NCBI GenBank assembly: GCA_028278645.1
Contig: JANQDZ010000057.1
Span: forward strand, 37,679-101,678
DNA length: 64,000 nucleotides
Source: Longimicrobiales bacterium
Lineage (GTDB): Bacteria; Gemmatimonadota; Gemmatimonadetes; Longimicrobiales; Gaopeijiaceae
Direction: 5' to 3'
Position 1 is the stretch's first letter. Each line of letters starts with the position of its first letter. Position numbers and translations under genes: made by a program. Shown here piece by piece: positions 24,309 to 32,629 of this stretch. The notes below the pieces were generated by a model. It did not search any database. It saw only the letters and a program-made list of their open reading frames with translations, and was not told where the DNA came from.

Positions 24309-25955
24309 CTAGGTTCTTTCCTCCAATTCTCGCTCGATTCTCTGGGAGGTCTCGGTCACCGAAAGCCCCCCCAACGCCGTGCACCGCAGCTCATGGGGCA
24401 TGGCCTTACCGACGTCATCCATGGTCTGGATGACCTCGTCCAACGGAATTACGGCGTCGAAGCCCGCCAGAGCCATGTTGGCCGAAGCCACGGCGTTGCT
24501 GGCAGCCAGCACGTTCCGTCCGAGGCAGGGCACCTCAACCCGGTTGGCAACGGGATCGCAAATCATGCCCAGGGTGTTTTGGAGGGCCATGGACGCGGCC
24601 GAGAGAGCCTGGTCGGTGGACCCGTCCTTCAAGGTGACCAAGGCCGCGGCGGCCATGGCGGACCCTGCGCCGCACTCCGCCTGACACCCGCAGACCTCCG
24701 CAGCGAACGTGGAGCCGGCTGTAATAAAAACCCCCACGAGTCCGGCGGCGAGCATGGCTTTCGCCATAGCCTCCTCGGAGGCTCCGGCGTCGTGACCCGC
24801 CCCCAAAACCGTGGCCGGTAGGGCCCCGCAGGACCCTGCGGTGGGAGCGGCCACCACCACACCCATGGAACTCTTTACCTCCATGATGGCCGAGGTGTAG
24901 AGGATGATCCGGTTCAACATCCCGAGGTCCAGGAGTGATCCGGCTTCCAAGCTGTTGTGGTAGTCGCCGGTCTGGGGAGGGAGAATCCGGTTATCGTACT
25001 CGGTCCCTGCCAAACCCTCCTCCACCGATCCTTCCATGATTCGGATGATCTCCACCATCCGGCTCAGGACGTCATCCTGGGGAATGTCCCCTCGGTCGCT
25101 CTCGTATCGGGCCGCCAGCTCCCAATACTCCCAGTTTCCACCTTCTGCGAACCGTTGCAGGCCGGAGGCGTCAATGAAGGGAACCTCCATTCCTTTCTTT
25201 GACTGAACGGGTAGGACCGGCGCGAGGAACCGGACTTCAGAGACGGGCCAGTCTCGGAGCGCGTCGTCCAGATTCTCCCTGGAGGGGAAGGCACGAGCCC
25301 GGACCTGAATAATCGCCGCGGAAGAGGAACCGTGCACCAGAACCTCGTCCGCCTCCAAGGTTCGCGCCAAATCTGCCGAGAAGGTGTCAAAGGCCTTGTC
25401 GTCGGAAAACGGACCCTTCTCACCGGCCCAATCCCCTCCCAGGAAGATCAGAGTCTCGTGGTAGTCCCCCGCAAAGGTGACGGGCAGGCCATCGATCTGG
25501 TCGACCCGAATGATACCGCCGCCCGTGGACACCGCGACCATCCGGTGCTCCAAACCCGGACCTTGGAGTGTCAGTCGATAGGTGTTCGGGTGGTACGCGG
25601 GGAAGTCCGTGACCCTGACCGTGACACCGATGCCGGCCCGGGCTATGGCCTCGGCGGAGTCCACTAGTCGCTCGTCCGCTGCATCCCAGCCCAGGAGACC
25701 ACCAAAGAGCCCCATATCGGATCCCTGGCTCTCATGGGTGGTGGCCAGCGATCCGTCCGGATGAAACTCCATCAGGACGTTCTCGACCTCCCCACCCATC
25801 AGGTCACGAGCCAACCGACCGATTCTGACGGCTGCTGCACAGTGGGAGCTGGAAGGGCCACGCATCACCGGCCCAATGACATCATTAAAGATGGAAGGAG
25901 GAAGCTGAGGAGCGTCTGCCGAGAGAATGGGCAGTCCGGTCTTTCGCTCCCTCAT
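24309..25955 (-). CDS. sdaA: L-serine dehydratase, iron-sulfur type, single chain
   Basis: Deaminates L-serine to pyruvate and ammonia using a [4Fe-4S] cluster. The start at 25955 overlaps the stop of the upstream gene as ATGA; the frame continues 399 bases further but that part is antisense-like noise. The 548-residue product has an N-terminal beta domain (IGPVMRGPSSSHCAAAVRIGR, with His of the SSSH motif) and a C-terminal alpha domain with cluster cysteines in PTAGSCGALPAT, AEVCGCQAECG and MICDPVANRVEVPCLGRN. It ends six bases from the converging tandem DsrC gene. With the peptidases in the window it fits amino-acid fermentation or catabolism. Confidence 0.95.
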   Translation of the reverse strand: MRERKTGLPILSADAPQLPPSIFNDVIGPVMRGPSSSHCAAAVRIGRLARDLMGGEVENVLMEFHPDGSLATTHESQGSDMGLFGGLLGWDAADERLVDSAEAIARAGIGVTVRVTDFPAYHPNTYRLTLQGPGLEHRMVAVSTGGGIIRVDQIDGLPVTFAGDYHETLIFLGGDWAGEKGPFSDDKAFDTFSADLARTLEADEVLVHGSSSAAIIQVRARAFPSRENLDDALRDWPVSEVRFLAPVLPVQSKKGMEVPFIDASGLQRFAEGGNWEYWELAARYESDRGDIPQDDVLSRMVEIIRIMEGSVEEGLAGTEYDNRILPPQTGDYHNSLEAGSLLDLGMLNRIILYTSAIMEVKSSMGVVVAAPTAGSCGALPATVLGAGHDAGASEEAMAKAMLAAGLVGVFITAGSTFAAEVCGCQAECGAGSAMAAAALVTLKDGSTDQALSAASMALQNTLGMICDPVANRVEVPCLGRNVLAASNAVASANMALAGFDAVIPLDEVIQTMDDVGKAMPHELRCTALGGLSVTETSQRIERELEERT

Positions 25956-28276
25956 GGGGTCCCCCCAAACAGTTGGCGGACCGGGTCCAGGTCCAGAACG
26001 AAGGCGCTTCGACCATGGGTTCCGATGACCAGTTCCCCTTCCCTCTCGTGAATATCCAGGTCGTGCACCGGCGTTGTGGGAAGGCGCGCCGAAAGCGCGT
26101 GCCACGTCGATCCCCCGTCGCCGGACACAAAAACCCCCAAGTCGGTGCCGACATAGAGGACGTCCGGATACGCGGGGTCTTCCTGAATCACATTTATGGA
26201 TTCGTCCGGCAGGTTCCCGACGATGGAGGTCCAGGTGGCACCACGGTCGTCGGACCGGAAAAGAAAGGAAGAAAAATCGTCCTCTCGAAAACCTGTTTGA
26301 GACAGGTACACTCGGCTCGGATCGTGTCTGGAGGCGACCAGTCTGCTGATCCATTTCCGGGGCAACCCCTCACCAACCCGCACCCACTCCTCCCCTCCGT
26401 CACCAGTGATCCAAACCGATCCTCCCTCTGTTCCCGCATAGATCAATCCGGGGACGAGGAGCGACTCTGAGATCATGGTAATGGTCCCGAAGGGGACCAC
26501 ACCTCGGGGCCCTTCCGGGACGTCGGAGAGATCGGGGCTGATGGCCTCCCAACTTTCCCCTCGGTTTGTGGACTTCAGGAGCCGGTTCCCGCCCAGGAGA
26601 AGGGTGTGAGGGTCGTAGTGAGAAATCACAAAAGGCGTGTACCACCCTGACCGCCATTCCCAATCCACACCCCTGACCCTCGGGCGGATGCTCCGGGCAG
26701 CGCTGGTCAGGACGGAGTCCTGGGTGATGTCCATCCGACGAAGGGCGCCGTGCTGGTGTTCATAGTAAACGTAGGCGCTATCGGTAGGATCCAGGTACGT
26801 GTCGAAGGAATCCCCCCCCGTCCATTGATCGAGGTATACGTTCTCCCACGGATCCCGCACAGCCTCCTCCACATGGATATGGCCGGGGCCATAAAGAGCA
26901 GCATTGTCCTGGGTGCCGCCGAAGATCCGATACGGATCGGACTCATCGAGGGAGATCGAGTAGAACTCGGCGGCCGGAATGTTGTTGTGATGGAGCCAGG
27001 TCTTACCACGGTCCCAAGACTGGTAGAGACCCCCGTCGTTCCCCAGGAGGACCCTGTCCGGATTGAGGGGATCGATCCAAATCTCGTGATGATCCAGGTG
27101 CATGATCACACCCCGAGTGTCGTGCAGCCGCAGGATCTTCTCCCCTATCCGTGAGAACGTTCGACCACCATCCGTCGAGTGAAAAGCACGATTGCCGAGG
27201 ATGAAAAGGTCATCCGGATCGTCCGGCGACACACGGATGTCTGTGAATTTCCAACCGTAAACTCCGAACACAGTGTAAAGGTCCTCCTCGTTCACCTTCC
27301 TCCAGCTTTCCCCTCTGTCATCGGACCGGTAGACCTCCCCACCCATGATGTCCCGATCTTCCTCGGGGTTCGGATTCCAGTTGTCCACAAAAGCATAGGC
27401 TACCCCCCGGCCACTTGGAGCCATGTCCAACCCGATTCGACCAAGGGGGCCGGACGGAAAGCCCGCCGTCACCTTCTCCCAGTTCTCCCCGCCGTCCGTA
27501 CTCCGGTAGATCCCGCTCTCCGGGCCGGCTTCCACTGGTCTCCCGCTCACCGCTTCCCACGCCGAAGCGAGGATTACCTGGGGATCGCGGGGGTCCATCA
27601 CCATGTCCACCACACCCGCATGATCGCTCACGAAGAGGACCTGCTCCCAGCTCGCTCCCCCATTCGTGGTACGGAATACGCCCCGCTCCCGGTTCGGAGA
27701 CCAGAAATGCCCCAACGCGGCGACGAGTACCACGTTCGGATCCTCAGGATGGATAAGGACCTTACCTATGTGGTGGGTATCGGCCAGGCCCATGTGCCGC
27801 CAGGTCTCCCCAGAATCGGTTGACCTGAAGACGCCCGTGCCGGAGTAGGAGTAGCCACTGTGCCGGGGTTGGGTCTCCCCCGTCCCGACCCAAACGACAT
27901 CGGGGTCGGTAGGGGAGACGGCGACGTCCCCGATTGAGAAGGTGGACTCTTTCTCGAAGATGGGAGTCCAGGTCATCCCGTTGTCTTCTGTCTTCCAGAG
28001 GTTTCCGGACCCTATGCCCACGTAGATCACTCCCGGATCCCCTGGTGGCACCGCGATAGCCTCTACCCGGGCCCCAGCCTGCATGGGCCCTACCGCCCGC
28101 CAATCCAGGTCACGGAAGGGGGATTCGGCCTCCATCGTTCGGTGCACCTCCCAGGACCGGAGGCGCTCGGCGGCCGAAGTGGGTTGGGCCGCCGCGGGAC
28201 TGAGGCCCAGTACCGGCACCAGGACGGCCGGGGCGGAAAGGAGAGCTCGTAGGGACCACAGCCCAAGCCGCTTCAT
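25952..28276 (-). CDS. Secreted BNR/sortilin-like beta-propeller protein (glycosyl hydrolase-like annotation)
   Basis: The 774-residue product starts at ATG 28276, which overlaps the upstream stop as ATGA, and has a signal peptide (MKRLGLWSLRALLSAPAVLVPVLGL, cleaved near AAAQP). At least six Asp-box/BNR repeats of the form (S/T)xDxGxTW occur (KTEDNGMTW, RSTDSGETW, RTTNGGASW, RSTDGGENW, HSTDGGRTF, KSTNRGESW, RSDDRGATW), which predict a beta-propeller as in sortilin/VPS10 and xyloglucanase-like proteins. Such proteins are very common in Gemmatimonadota and related groups and are often annotated as glycosyl hydrolases without proof. Periplasmic or extracellular location is inferred. Confidence 0.85.
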   Translation of the reverse strand: MKRLGLWSLRALLSAPAVLVPVLGLSPAAAQPTSAAERLRSWEVHRTMEAESPFRDLDWRAVGPMQAGARVEAIAVPPGDPGVIYVGIGSGNLWKTEDNGMTWTPIFEKESTFSIGDVAVSPTDPDVVWVGTGETQPRHSGYSYSGTGVFRSTDSGETWRHMGLADTHHIGKVLIHPEDPNVVLVAALGHFWSPNRERGVFRTTNGGASWEQVLFVSDHAGVVDMVMDPRDPQVILASAWEAVSGRPVEAGPESGIYRSTDGGENWEKVTAGFPSGPLGRIGLDMAPSGRGVAYAFVDNWNPNPEEDRDIMGGEVYRSDDRGESWRKVNEEDLYTVFGVYGWKFTDIRVSPDDPDDLFILGNRAFHSTDGGRTFSRIGEKILRLHDTRGVIMHLDHHEIWIDPLNPDRVLLGNDGGLYQSWDRGKTWLHHNNIPAAEFYSISLDESDPYRIFGGTQDNAALYGPGHIHVEEAVRDPWENVYLDQWTGGDSFDTYLDPTDSAYVYYEHQHGALRRMDITQDSVLTSAARSIRPRVRGVDWEWRSGWYTPFVISHYDPHTLLLGGNRLLKSTNRGESWEAISPDLSDVPEGPRGVVPFGTITMISESLLVPGLIYAGTEGGSVWITGDGGEEWVRVGEGLPRKWISRLVASRHDPSRVYLSQTGFREDDFSSFLFRSDDRGATWTSIVGNLPDESINVIQEDPAYPDVLYVGTDLGVFVSGDGGSTWHALSARLPTTPVHDLDIHEREGELVIGTHGRSAFVLDLDPVRQLFGGTP

Positions 28277-28536
28277 CCGGTGGGCATCCACTCTTCGAGG
28301 AAACCGAGGATGGCTTTTTCGTTGTAGGACCGTCCCTCCTCGAGCTCGACGGTGTTCTTCGAGTAGAGGAGCGTTCCATCCGTCTCGAGGACGAAAATGT
28401 GGGGGTAACCCCGGATCTTGGGATACTGCCCTAGGAACGATGCGTGTTCCTGGACTGCATCCTGCGAGAGAGAGGAGGAGGAGGGGAGGAGGAGGAATAC
28501 AAGTACCAACGCCAACTGCAGGGGCGACCGTCTCAT
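28273..28536 (-). pseudogene. Remnant of a secreted thioredoxin-like protein lacking the active site
   Basis: Only 87 residues: a signal peptide (MRRSPLQLALVLVFLLLPSSSSLSQ) is joined directly to the C-terminal half of a thioredoxin fold (YPKIRGYPHIFVLETDGTLLYSKNTVELEEGRSYNEKAILGFLEEW). The GYPH segment holds the cis-Pro region of thioredoxins, but the N-terminal half with the CxxC motif is absent. An internal in-frame deletion is the simplest explanation. The frame and the ATGA coupling to the BNR gene remain intact, so it could still be translated. If functional, it cannot do dithiol chemistry. Confidence 0.6.
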
Positions 28537-28759
28537 GGTGAGCTCCTCAAGAGCAAGCAGCGCGTGTGTGTCAGGGCTTGTCCTGGATACCCATCTACAC
28601 CGCTGGTCTCCCAGGAGTCAAGGCTGGAGCCGCCCCGGATCAGCGGAAAAGAACGCCCCCCGCCGGACTGACCGACGAGGGGCCCCGTCCTCCCGACACC
28701 TCCACCCATCTGTGACGGTCCTTTCCCGGGACCCGCCGAGCTTCGATAGGCTTTTCTTA

Positions 28760-29716
28760 CTAAGCCGGATCCGGCAGGATCCTGTCCTTATTCCCTTCCA
28801 GCCACGACGCGAAGGTCTCCAGTTTCGGATTCAGCGCCCGGGTCGCCTCGATGGGGCGGGCCCCACAGAAGTAGTCCTCGAAATCATGCTTGAACTGGAA
28901 CATGTTTCCGAGGTCGTCAGCGCCAGGGAATCCCAAGCCCCGGTAGACGTCAAAGGGGACCGCATTGTACGAGACGGCCTCTCCAAAAGCCGCCGACATC
29001 GCGTCCGCCATCGCCTGGCCGGACAAGTGCTCTCCGGCGATCCCTATCGTCTTGCCGATATACTCATCCCCGGCTTGGAATATCGCGTATGCCGACCGAC
29101 CGATGTCTTCGGCCGCGATCGCCGGCATCTTCTTCTCGCCCATGGGAAGGTCAAACACCAAGCTCCCGTCCTCTCCCCGATGGGGACCCATCCCCAAAGT
29201 CACGAGATTGTCGTAGTAAAACGCGGTGAGGAGGTTCGTTGTCGGGACTCCCACTTCCTGGAAAACCGCGTCCGCCTCACCTTTCCCGTCGAAATGGGGG
29301 ACTTTGTAGTTCCCCATGAGGGTGGGCATCCGATCGTCCTCCAAGGGGATCCAACGCCGGGTGTCTTCGAGGGTGGACCAGATCACATGTTGGACTCCGG
29401 CAGCCTTCGCGGCCTCGGCCAGGTTCCGAGCCTGCGCTTTTTCACCCTCGGGCGAAAAGGTCTCCCAGAAGTTGGTCACGCAGAACGCACCATATGAGCC
29501 AGAAAACGCCCGCTCCAGGCTCGCCGTGTCGTTCATGTCCGCCTCCACCAACTCCGCTCCCATCCCAGCCAACACCTGAGCCTTCTCGGAGGTTTTGTCC
29601 CGTGTGATGGCCCTAACCGAGAACCCTCCCCCCTGATCATCCAGAATGGCCCGAGCAACGCCACCTCCCTGGGCCCCTGTCGCTCCTATGACTGCAATGA
29701 CCTTCTTCTCTGGCAT
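28760..29716 (-). CDS. NmrA-family NAD(P)-binding protein
   Basis: Atypical short-chain dehydrogenase fold. The ATG at 29716 has GGAG eight bases upstream and gives 318 residues; an ATG at 29755 would add 13 residues. The dinucleotide-binding loop GATGAQGGGVARAIL follows the first strand, and the NmrA pattern continues (VRAITRDKTSEKAQVLAGMGAELVEADMNDTASLERAF, then HVIWSTLED). NmrA proteins act as NAD(P)-responsive regulators or reductases of the isoflavone reductase type; the substrate here is unknown. It appears monocistronic. Confidence 0.9.
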   Translation of the reverse strand: MPEKKVIAVIGATGAQGGGVARAILDDQGGGFSVRAITRDKTSEKAQVLAGMGAELVEADMNDTASLERAFSGSYGAFCVTNFWETFSPEGEKAQARNLAEAAKAAGVQHVIWSTLEDTRRWIPLEDDRMPTLMGNYKVPHFDGKGEADAVFQEVGVPTTNLLTAFYYDNLVTLGMGPHRGEDGSLVFDLPMGEKKMPAIAAEDIGRSAYAIFQAGDEYIGKTIGIAGEHLSGQAMADAMSAAFGEAVSYNAVPFDVYRGLGFPGADDLGNMFQFKHDFEDYFCGARPIEATRALNPKLETFASWLEGNKDRILPDPA

Positions 29717-29920
29717 CCTCACGGCTCCGTTTTTGGGGAAAATATTCAAGTTCAAAGGGATGTATCCCTTTTCTCAAAGGAAGGTTCCCCCTGAGGCTTC
29801 CGGCCCTCGCGACAGGGCCGGGAACGCCCTATCCTGAACCGAGGATTTTGCACCGGATGGAATAACCCCGGAACGGTCCCGCACGACCCTCCCGGCTGGG
29901 GAAGAAGAAAGGGATGAGAC

Positions 29921-30733
29921 ATGTCGATCACGAGCAGGCGGAGCTTCATCAAGAATGCAGGGACCGTCGGCGCAGCAACCGGCGTAGGCCTGGCTGGAGG
30001 TTTTGGACTCGCCAGTCCGGATGTGGTTGCTGCCCAGGCAACGCACCCCTTCGGGTATCCGGAGGGCGGGTTGGACGTGGAGAAAACCCGTCAGCTCGGG
30101 TACGACGGGTTCAAAGGGCTGGTTCTCGATGACGGAACGAGGCACGGAGGGTGCGCCTTCGGGGCCTTCAACGCCATCATCGGTCAACTTGCCGAGGTAG
30201 TGGGGGCCCCTTATACAACGATCCCGCGGCAGATGATGGACTGGGCGGGAGCAGGGGTAGTGGGCTTCGGGACCCTTTGCGGCACCTTGAACGGCGTGGC
30301 TGCGGCCATCGGCCTGGTCTGCTCCGGCCGGGACGCCCGGGGCTTTATCTCCGATCTCATGACCTGGTATTCGGAGACACCGCTCCCAACCAATCTCCTG
30401 GCACCCACCGGTGATCTTCCCCAGAGCACGGCGGAGAGTAACCTCTGCCATGTATCCCTCACCCGTTGGTGCAGGGTGTCCGGTTTGGCATCCTCCTCCC
30501 CCGAACGCGCTGAGCGGTGCGCCCGCGTTTCCGGGGACGTGGCAGCGAAGGCTGTTGAACTGATGAACCAAGGGGCCCTGGGCCTTCAGGTCCCCTCAGA
30601 GAAGACGGCGTGCCGGACCTGTCACTACATGGGACCGGACTACGCCATGGGCCAATTCACCCACGGCGAGATGAACTGCATCACCTGCCATATCAATCTG
30701 AAGGAAAAGAACGTGGTGCCCACCGGACACTAG
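29921..30733 (+). CDS. Tat-exported dihaem cytochrome, split-Soret / C_GCAxxG_C_C-like
   Basis: The 270-residue product begins with a twin-arginine signal (SRRSFIK at residues 5-11) and a hydrophobic stretch to about residue 38. The middle carries a GGCAFGAF segment and FGTLCG with further Cys at 134, 176, 184 and 200, resembling the C_GCAxxG_C_C redox family. The C-terminus has two haem c motifs, CRTCH (231-235) and CITCH (253-257). This combination is that of split-Soret cytochromes known from sulfate reducers. Folding before export with a cofactor would explain the Tat signal. A small membrane protein gene follows after 16 bases, possibly its anchor. The electron partner is unknown. Confidence 0.75.
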   Translation: MSITSRRSFIKNAGTVGAATGVGLAGGFGLASPDVVAAQATHPFGYPEGGLDVEKTRQLGYDGFKGLVLDDGTRHGGCAFGAFNAIIGQLAEVVGAPYTTIPRQMMDWAGAGVVGFGTLCGTLNGVAAAIGLVCSGRDARGFISDLMTWYSETPLPTNLLAPTGDLPQSTAESNLCHVSLTRWCRVSGLASSSPERAERCARVSGDVAAKAVELMNQGALGLQVPSEKTACRTCHYMGPDYAMGQFTHGEMNCITCHINLKEKNVVPTGH

Positions 30734-30749
30734 GAGAGAGGGACGAATC

Positions 30750-31061
30750 ATGGGTCCAGCAGAGCTCGAGCTTATTGCTCCGATGATCTTTGCCATCATC
30801 CTGACACTCACCATCGGGGGAGTCATCCTCCTCAAGCCCATCGCCAACAAGCTCGGCCATCTCCTGGAAGCCATGGCAAAGGAAAGAAGCGAGCCGCAGC
30901 TAGGGGCGGAAATCGGACACTTGAGAGACCTGCTGGAAACCACCAACGCCCGGTTGTCCCTGCTGGAGGAGCGGCAGGAGTTCACCGAGGCACTCCTGAA
31001 CGATCCGGAACGGAGAAGGGCCCGGCTGCCCGGTTCTGACCCAAAGGATGTTGGAGAATGA
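30750..31061 (+). CDS. Small single-span membrane protein with coiled coil
   Basis: The 103-residue product has one N-terminal membrane helix (ELIAPMIFAIILTLTIGGVILL) followed by a charged helical region with heptad-like Leu spacing (residues about 35-85). I recognise no specific family; the layout is like PspB or similar small envelope-associated proteins. It lies 16 bases after the cytochrome and overlaps the M28 peptidase start by four bases (ATGA), so the three genes are probably one transcript. Confidence 0.6.
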   Translation: MGPAELELIAPMIFAIILTLTIGGVILLKPIANKLGHLLEAMAKERSEPQLGAEIGHLRDLLETTNARLSLLEERQEFTEALLNDPERRRARLPGSDPKDVGE

Positions 31062-32551
31062 GCTGGCTTCCTCGAAACCTCGCCTTTCTAGCGACCCTCT
31101 CCCTCTTTGCCGGAGCTCTGGCGGAACCTGCCACCGCCCAAGCCGATGTCGATCTAGAGGTGATCCAACGGATCAAGGCGGAAGGTCTGGAACGGTCCCA
31201 GGTCTTGGACTTCTACACCCATCTCACGGACGCCATTGGCCCCAGACTCGCCGGAACACCCGCATACAAGGCGACCGCAGACTGGGCCGTCGAGCGTTTG
31301 AAGGGCTTCGGGCTGGAAGACGTGTACCTGGAAGACTGGGAATTCGGGCGCGGATGGACCCTGGAGGGCCTCACTCTGGAGATGACCAAACCCAGGTACT
31401 TCCCTCTCACGGGCTATCCTGACGCCTGGACCCCGTCCACCGGCGGCTCAGTGGTATCCCGACCGGTTTACGTGGGTGAAAAAAGCATGGCGGAGTTGGA
31501 AGGGATGCGGGGCGCAATCGATGGCTCCGTGGTCCTCACCACCCCTCCCCAATATGAGTTCATCACTGAGGACCGCCTGCAACCAGCCCTCTCCACCGAG
31601 TCAGTCCCCATCGGAGCCCCCAGGTCCGCTCGTAGTCGGAGCGCCGTGAGTTCTCGAGAGCTCACCCCGTTCCTGAAAGAGGCCGGTGCCGGGATAACCT
31701 TCCGTCCCAACATCGGGCAGCACGGAACCATCTTCGTTCTTGGAAACCGGCATACACCTGACGACGCCGTTCCTTCGGTGGTTCTGGCCTCGGAGCACTA
31801 CAACATGCTCGTTCGAATGGTAGAGGCTGGGCTGGACGTGGAGGTTCGGGCCTCCGTAACCAGCCGGTATCACGAGTCCGATACCAACGGCTATAACGTT
31901 CTGGCCACGATCCCAGGAACCGATCCCGAGGTTGCCAACGAGATCGTCCTCATTGGCGGACACCTGGACACCTGGCACTCCTCCCCCGGCGGATCAGACA
32001 ATTCTGACGGTGTGGCCTCCACCCTCGAGGCCATGAGGATCCTCAAAACCCTAGGCGTTCAACCACGCCGGACCATTATGATGGCCCTATGGGGAGCGGA
32101 GGAAGAGGGACTCCTGGGATCTCGGGAGTGGGTCCGGAGGCATCTGGAGGGAGAGGAGAACGCCCAAGCGCGAGAAGACTTCTACGTCTATTTCAACAAT
32201 GACCCCGGATACGGAAAAATCCTGGGTTGGTACATGGAAGAGAACTCTGCGATGAAGCCCGTGTTCGACGCTTGGTTGGAACCCTTAGTGGACCTGGGCG
32301 CAATCAAGAACGTCATGGACCGGATCGGTAGCACGGACCACGTTCCGTTCATACGGGCCGGCGTACCGGCCTTCAACGCCATCCAGGACTACCGGGATTA
32401 CGACGTACGAACGCACCACACGAACATGGATTTCTTCGAGCGGGTCACGGAGGAGGACCTGAGACAGGCTGCCATCGTTCTTGCCACCTTCGCATACCAA
32501 GCTGCCATGAGGGAGGGGGATATTCCGCCGAATCCAACAAGGGAGCGGTAA
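31058..32551 (+). CDS. Secreted M28-family zinc metallopeptidase
   Basis: Di-zinc aminopeptidase or carboxypeptidase of 497 residues with a signal peptide (LAFLATLSLFAGALAEPATAQ). The metal ligands of M28 peptidases are visible: His and Asp in GGHLDTWHSSPGG and DNSDG, the Glu pair in WGAEEEGLLGS, Asp in YFNNDPG and His in VRTHHTNMDF. A PA-like insert lies between the N-terminal helices and the catalytic core. It belongs with the S46, S9 and M20 enzymes in this window to a peptide-scavenging set. Confidence 0.92.
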   Translation: MSWLPRNLAFLATLSLFAGALAEPATAQADVDLEVIQRIKAEGLERSQVLDFYTHLTDAIGPRLAGTPAYKATADWAVERLKGFGLEDVYLEDWEFGRGWTLEGLTLEMTKPRYFPLTGYPDAWTPSTGGSVVSRPVYVGEKSMAELEGMRGAIDGSVVLTTPPQYEFITEDRLQPALSTESVPIGAPRSARSRSAVSSRELTPFLKEAGAGITFRPNIGQHGTIFVLGNRHTPDDAVPSVVLASEHYNMLVRMVEAGLDVEVRASVTSRYHESDTNGYNVLATIPGTDPEVANEIVLIGGHLDTWHSSPGGSDNSDGVASTLEAMRILKTLGVQPRRTIMMALWGAEEEGLLGSREWVRRHLEGEENAQAREDFYVYFNNDPGYGKILGWYMEENSAMKPVFDAWLEPLVDLGAIKNVMDRIGSTDHVPFIRAGVPAFNAIQDYRDYDVRTHHTNMDFFERVTEEDLRQAAIVLATFAYQAAMREGDIPPNPTRER

Positions 32552-32629
32552 CCCGAGCAGCCGTCTGTCCGATCCCCCTCGTCCAACTGGGCCCGGCGTA
32601 TCGGGATGGCCTTCTTTTCTACTCGCCGA

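Noticed and set aside
25956..26354. N-terminal extension of the serine dehydratase frame
   Set aside because: The extension is antisense-frame sequence inside the BNR gene; the ATG at 25955 overlaps the upstream stop and starts the conserved domain.
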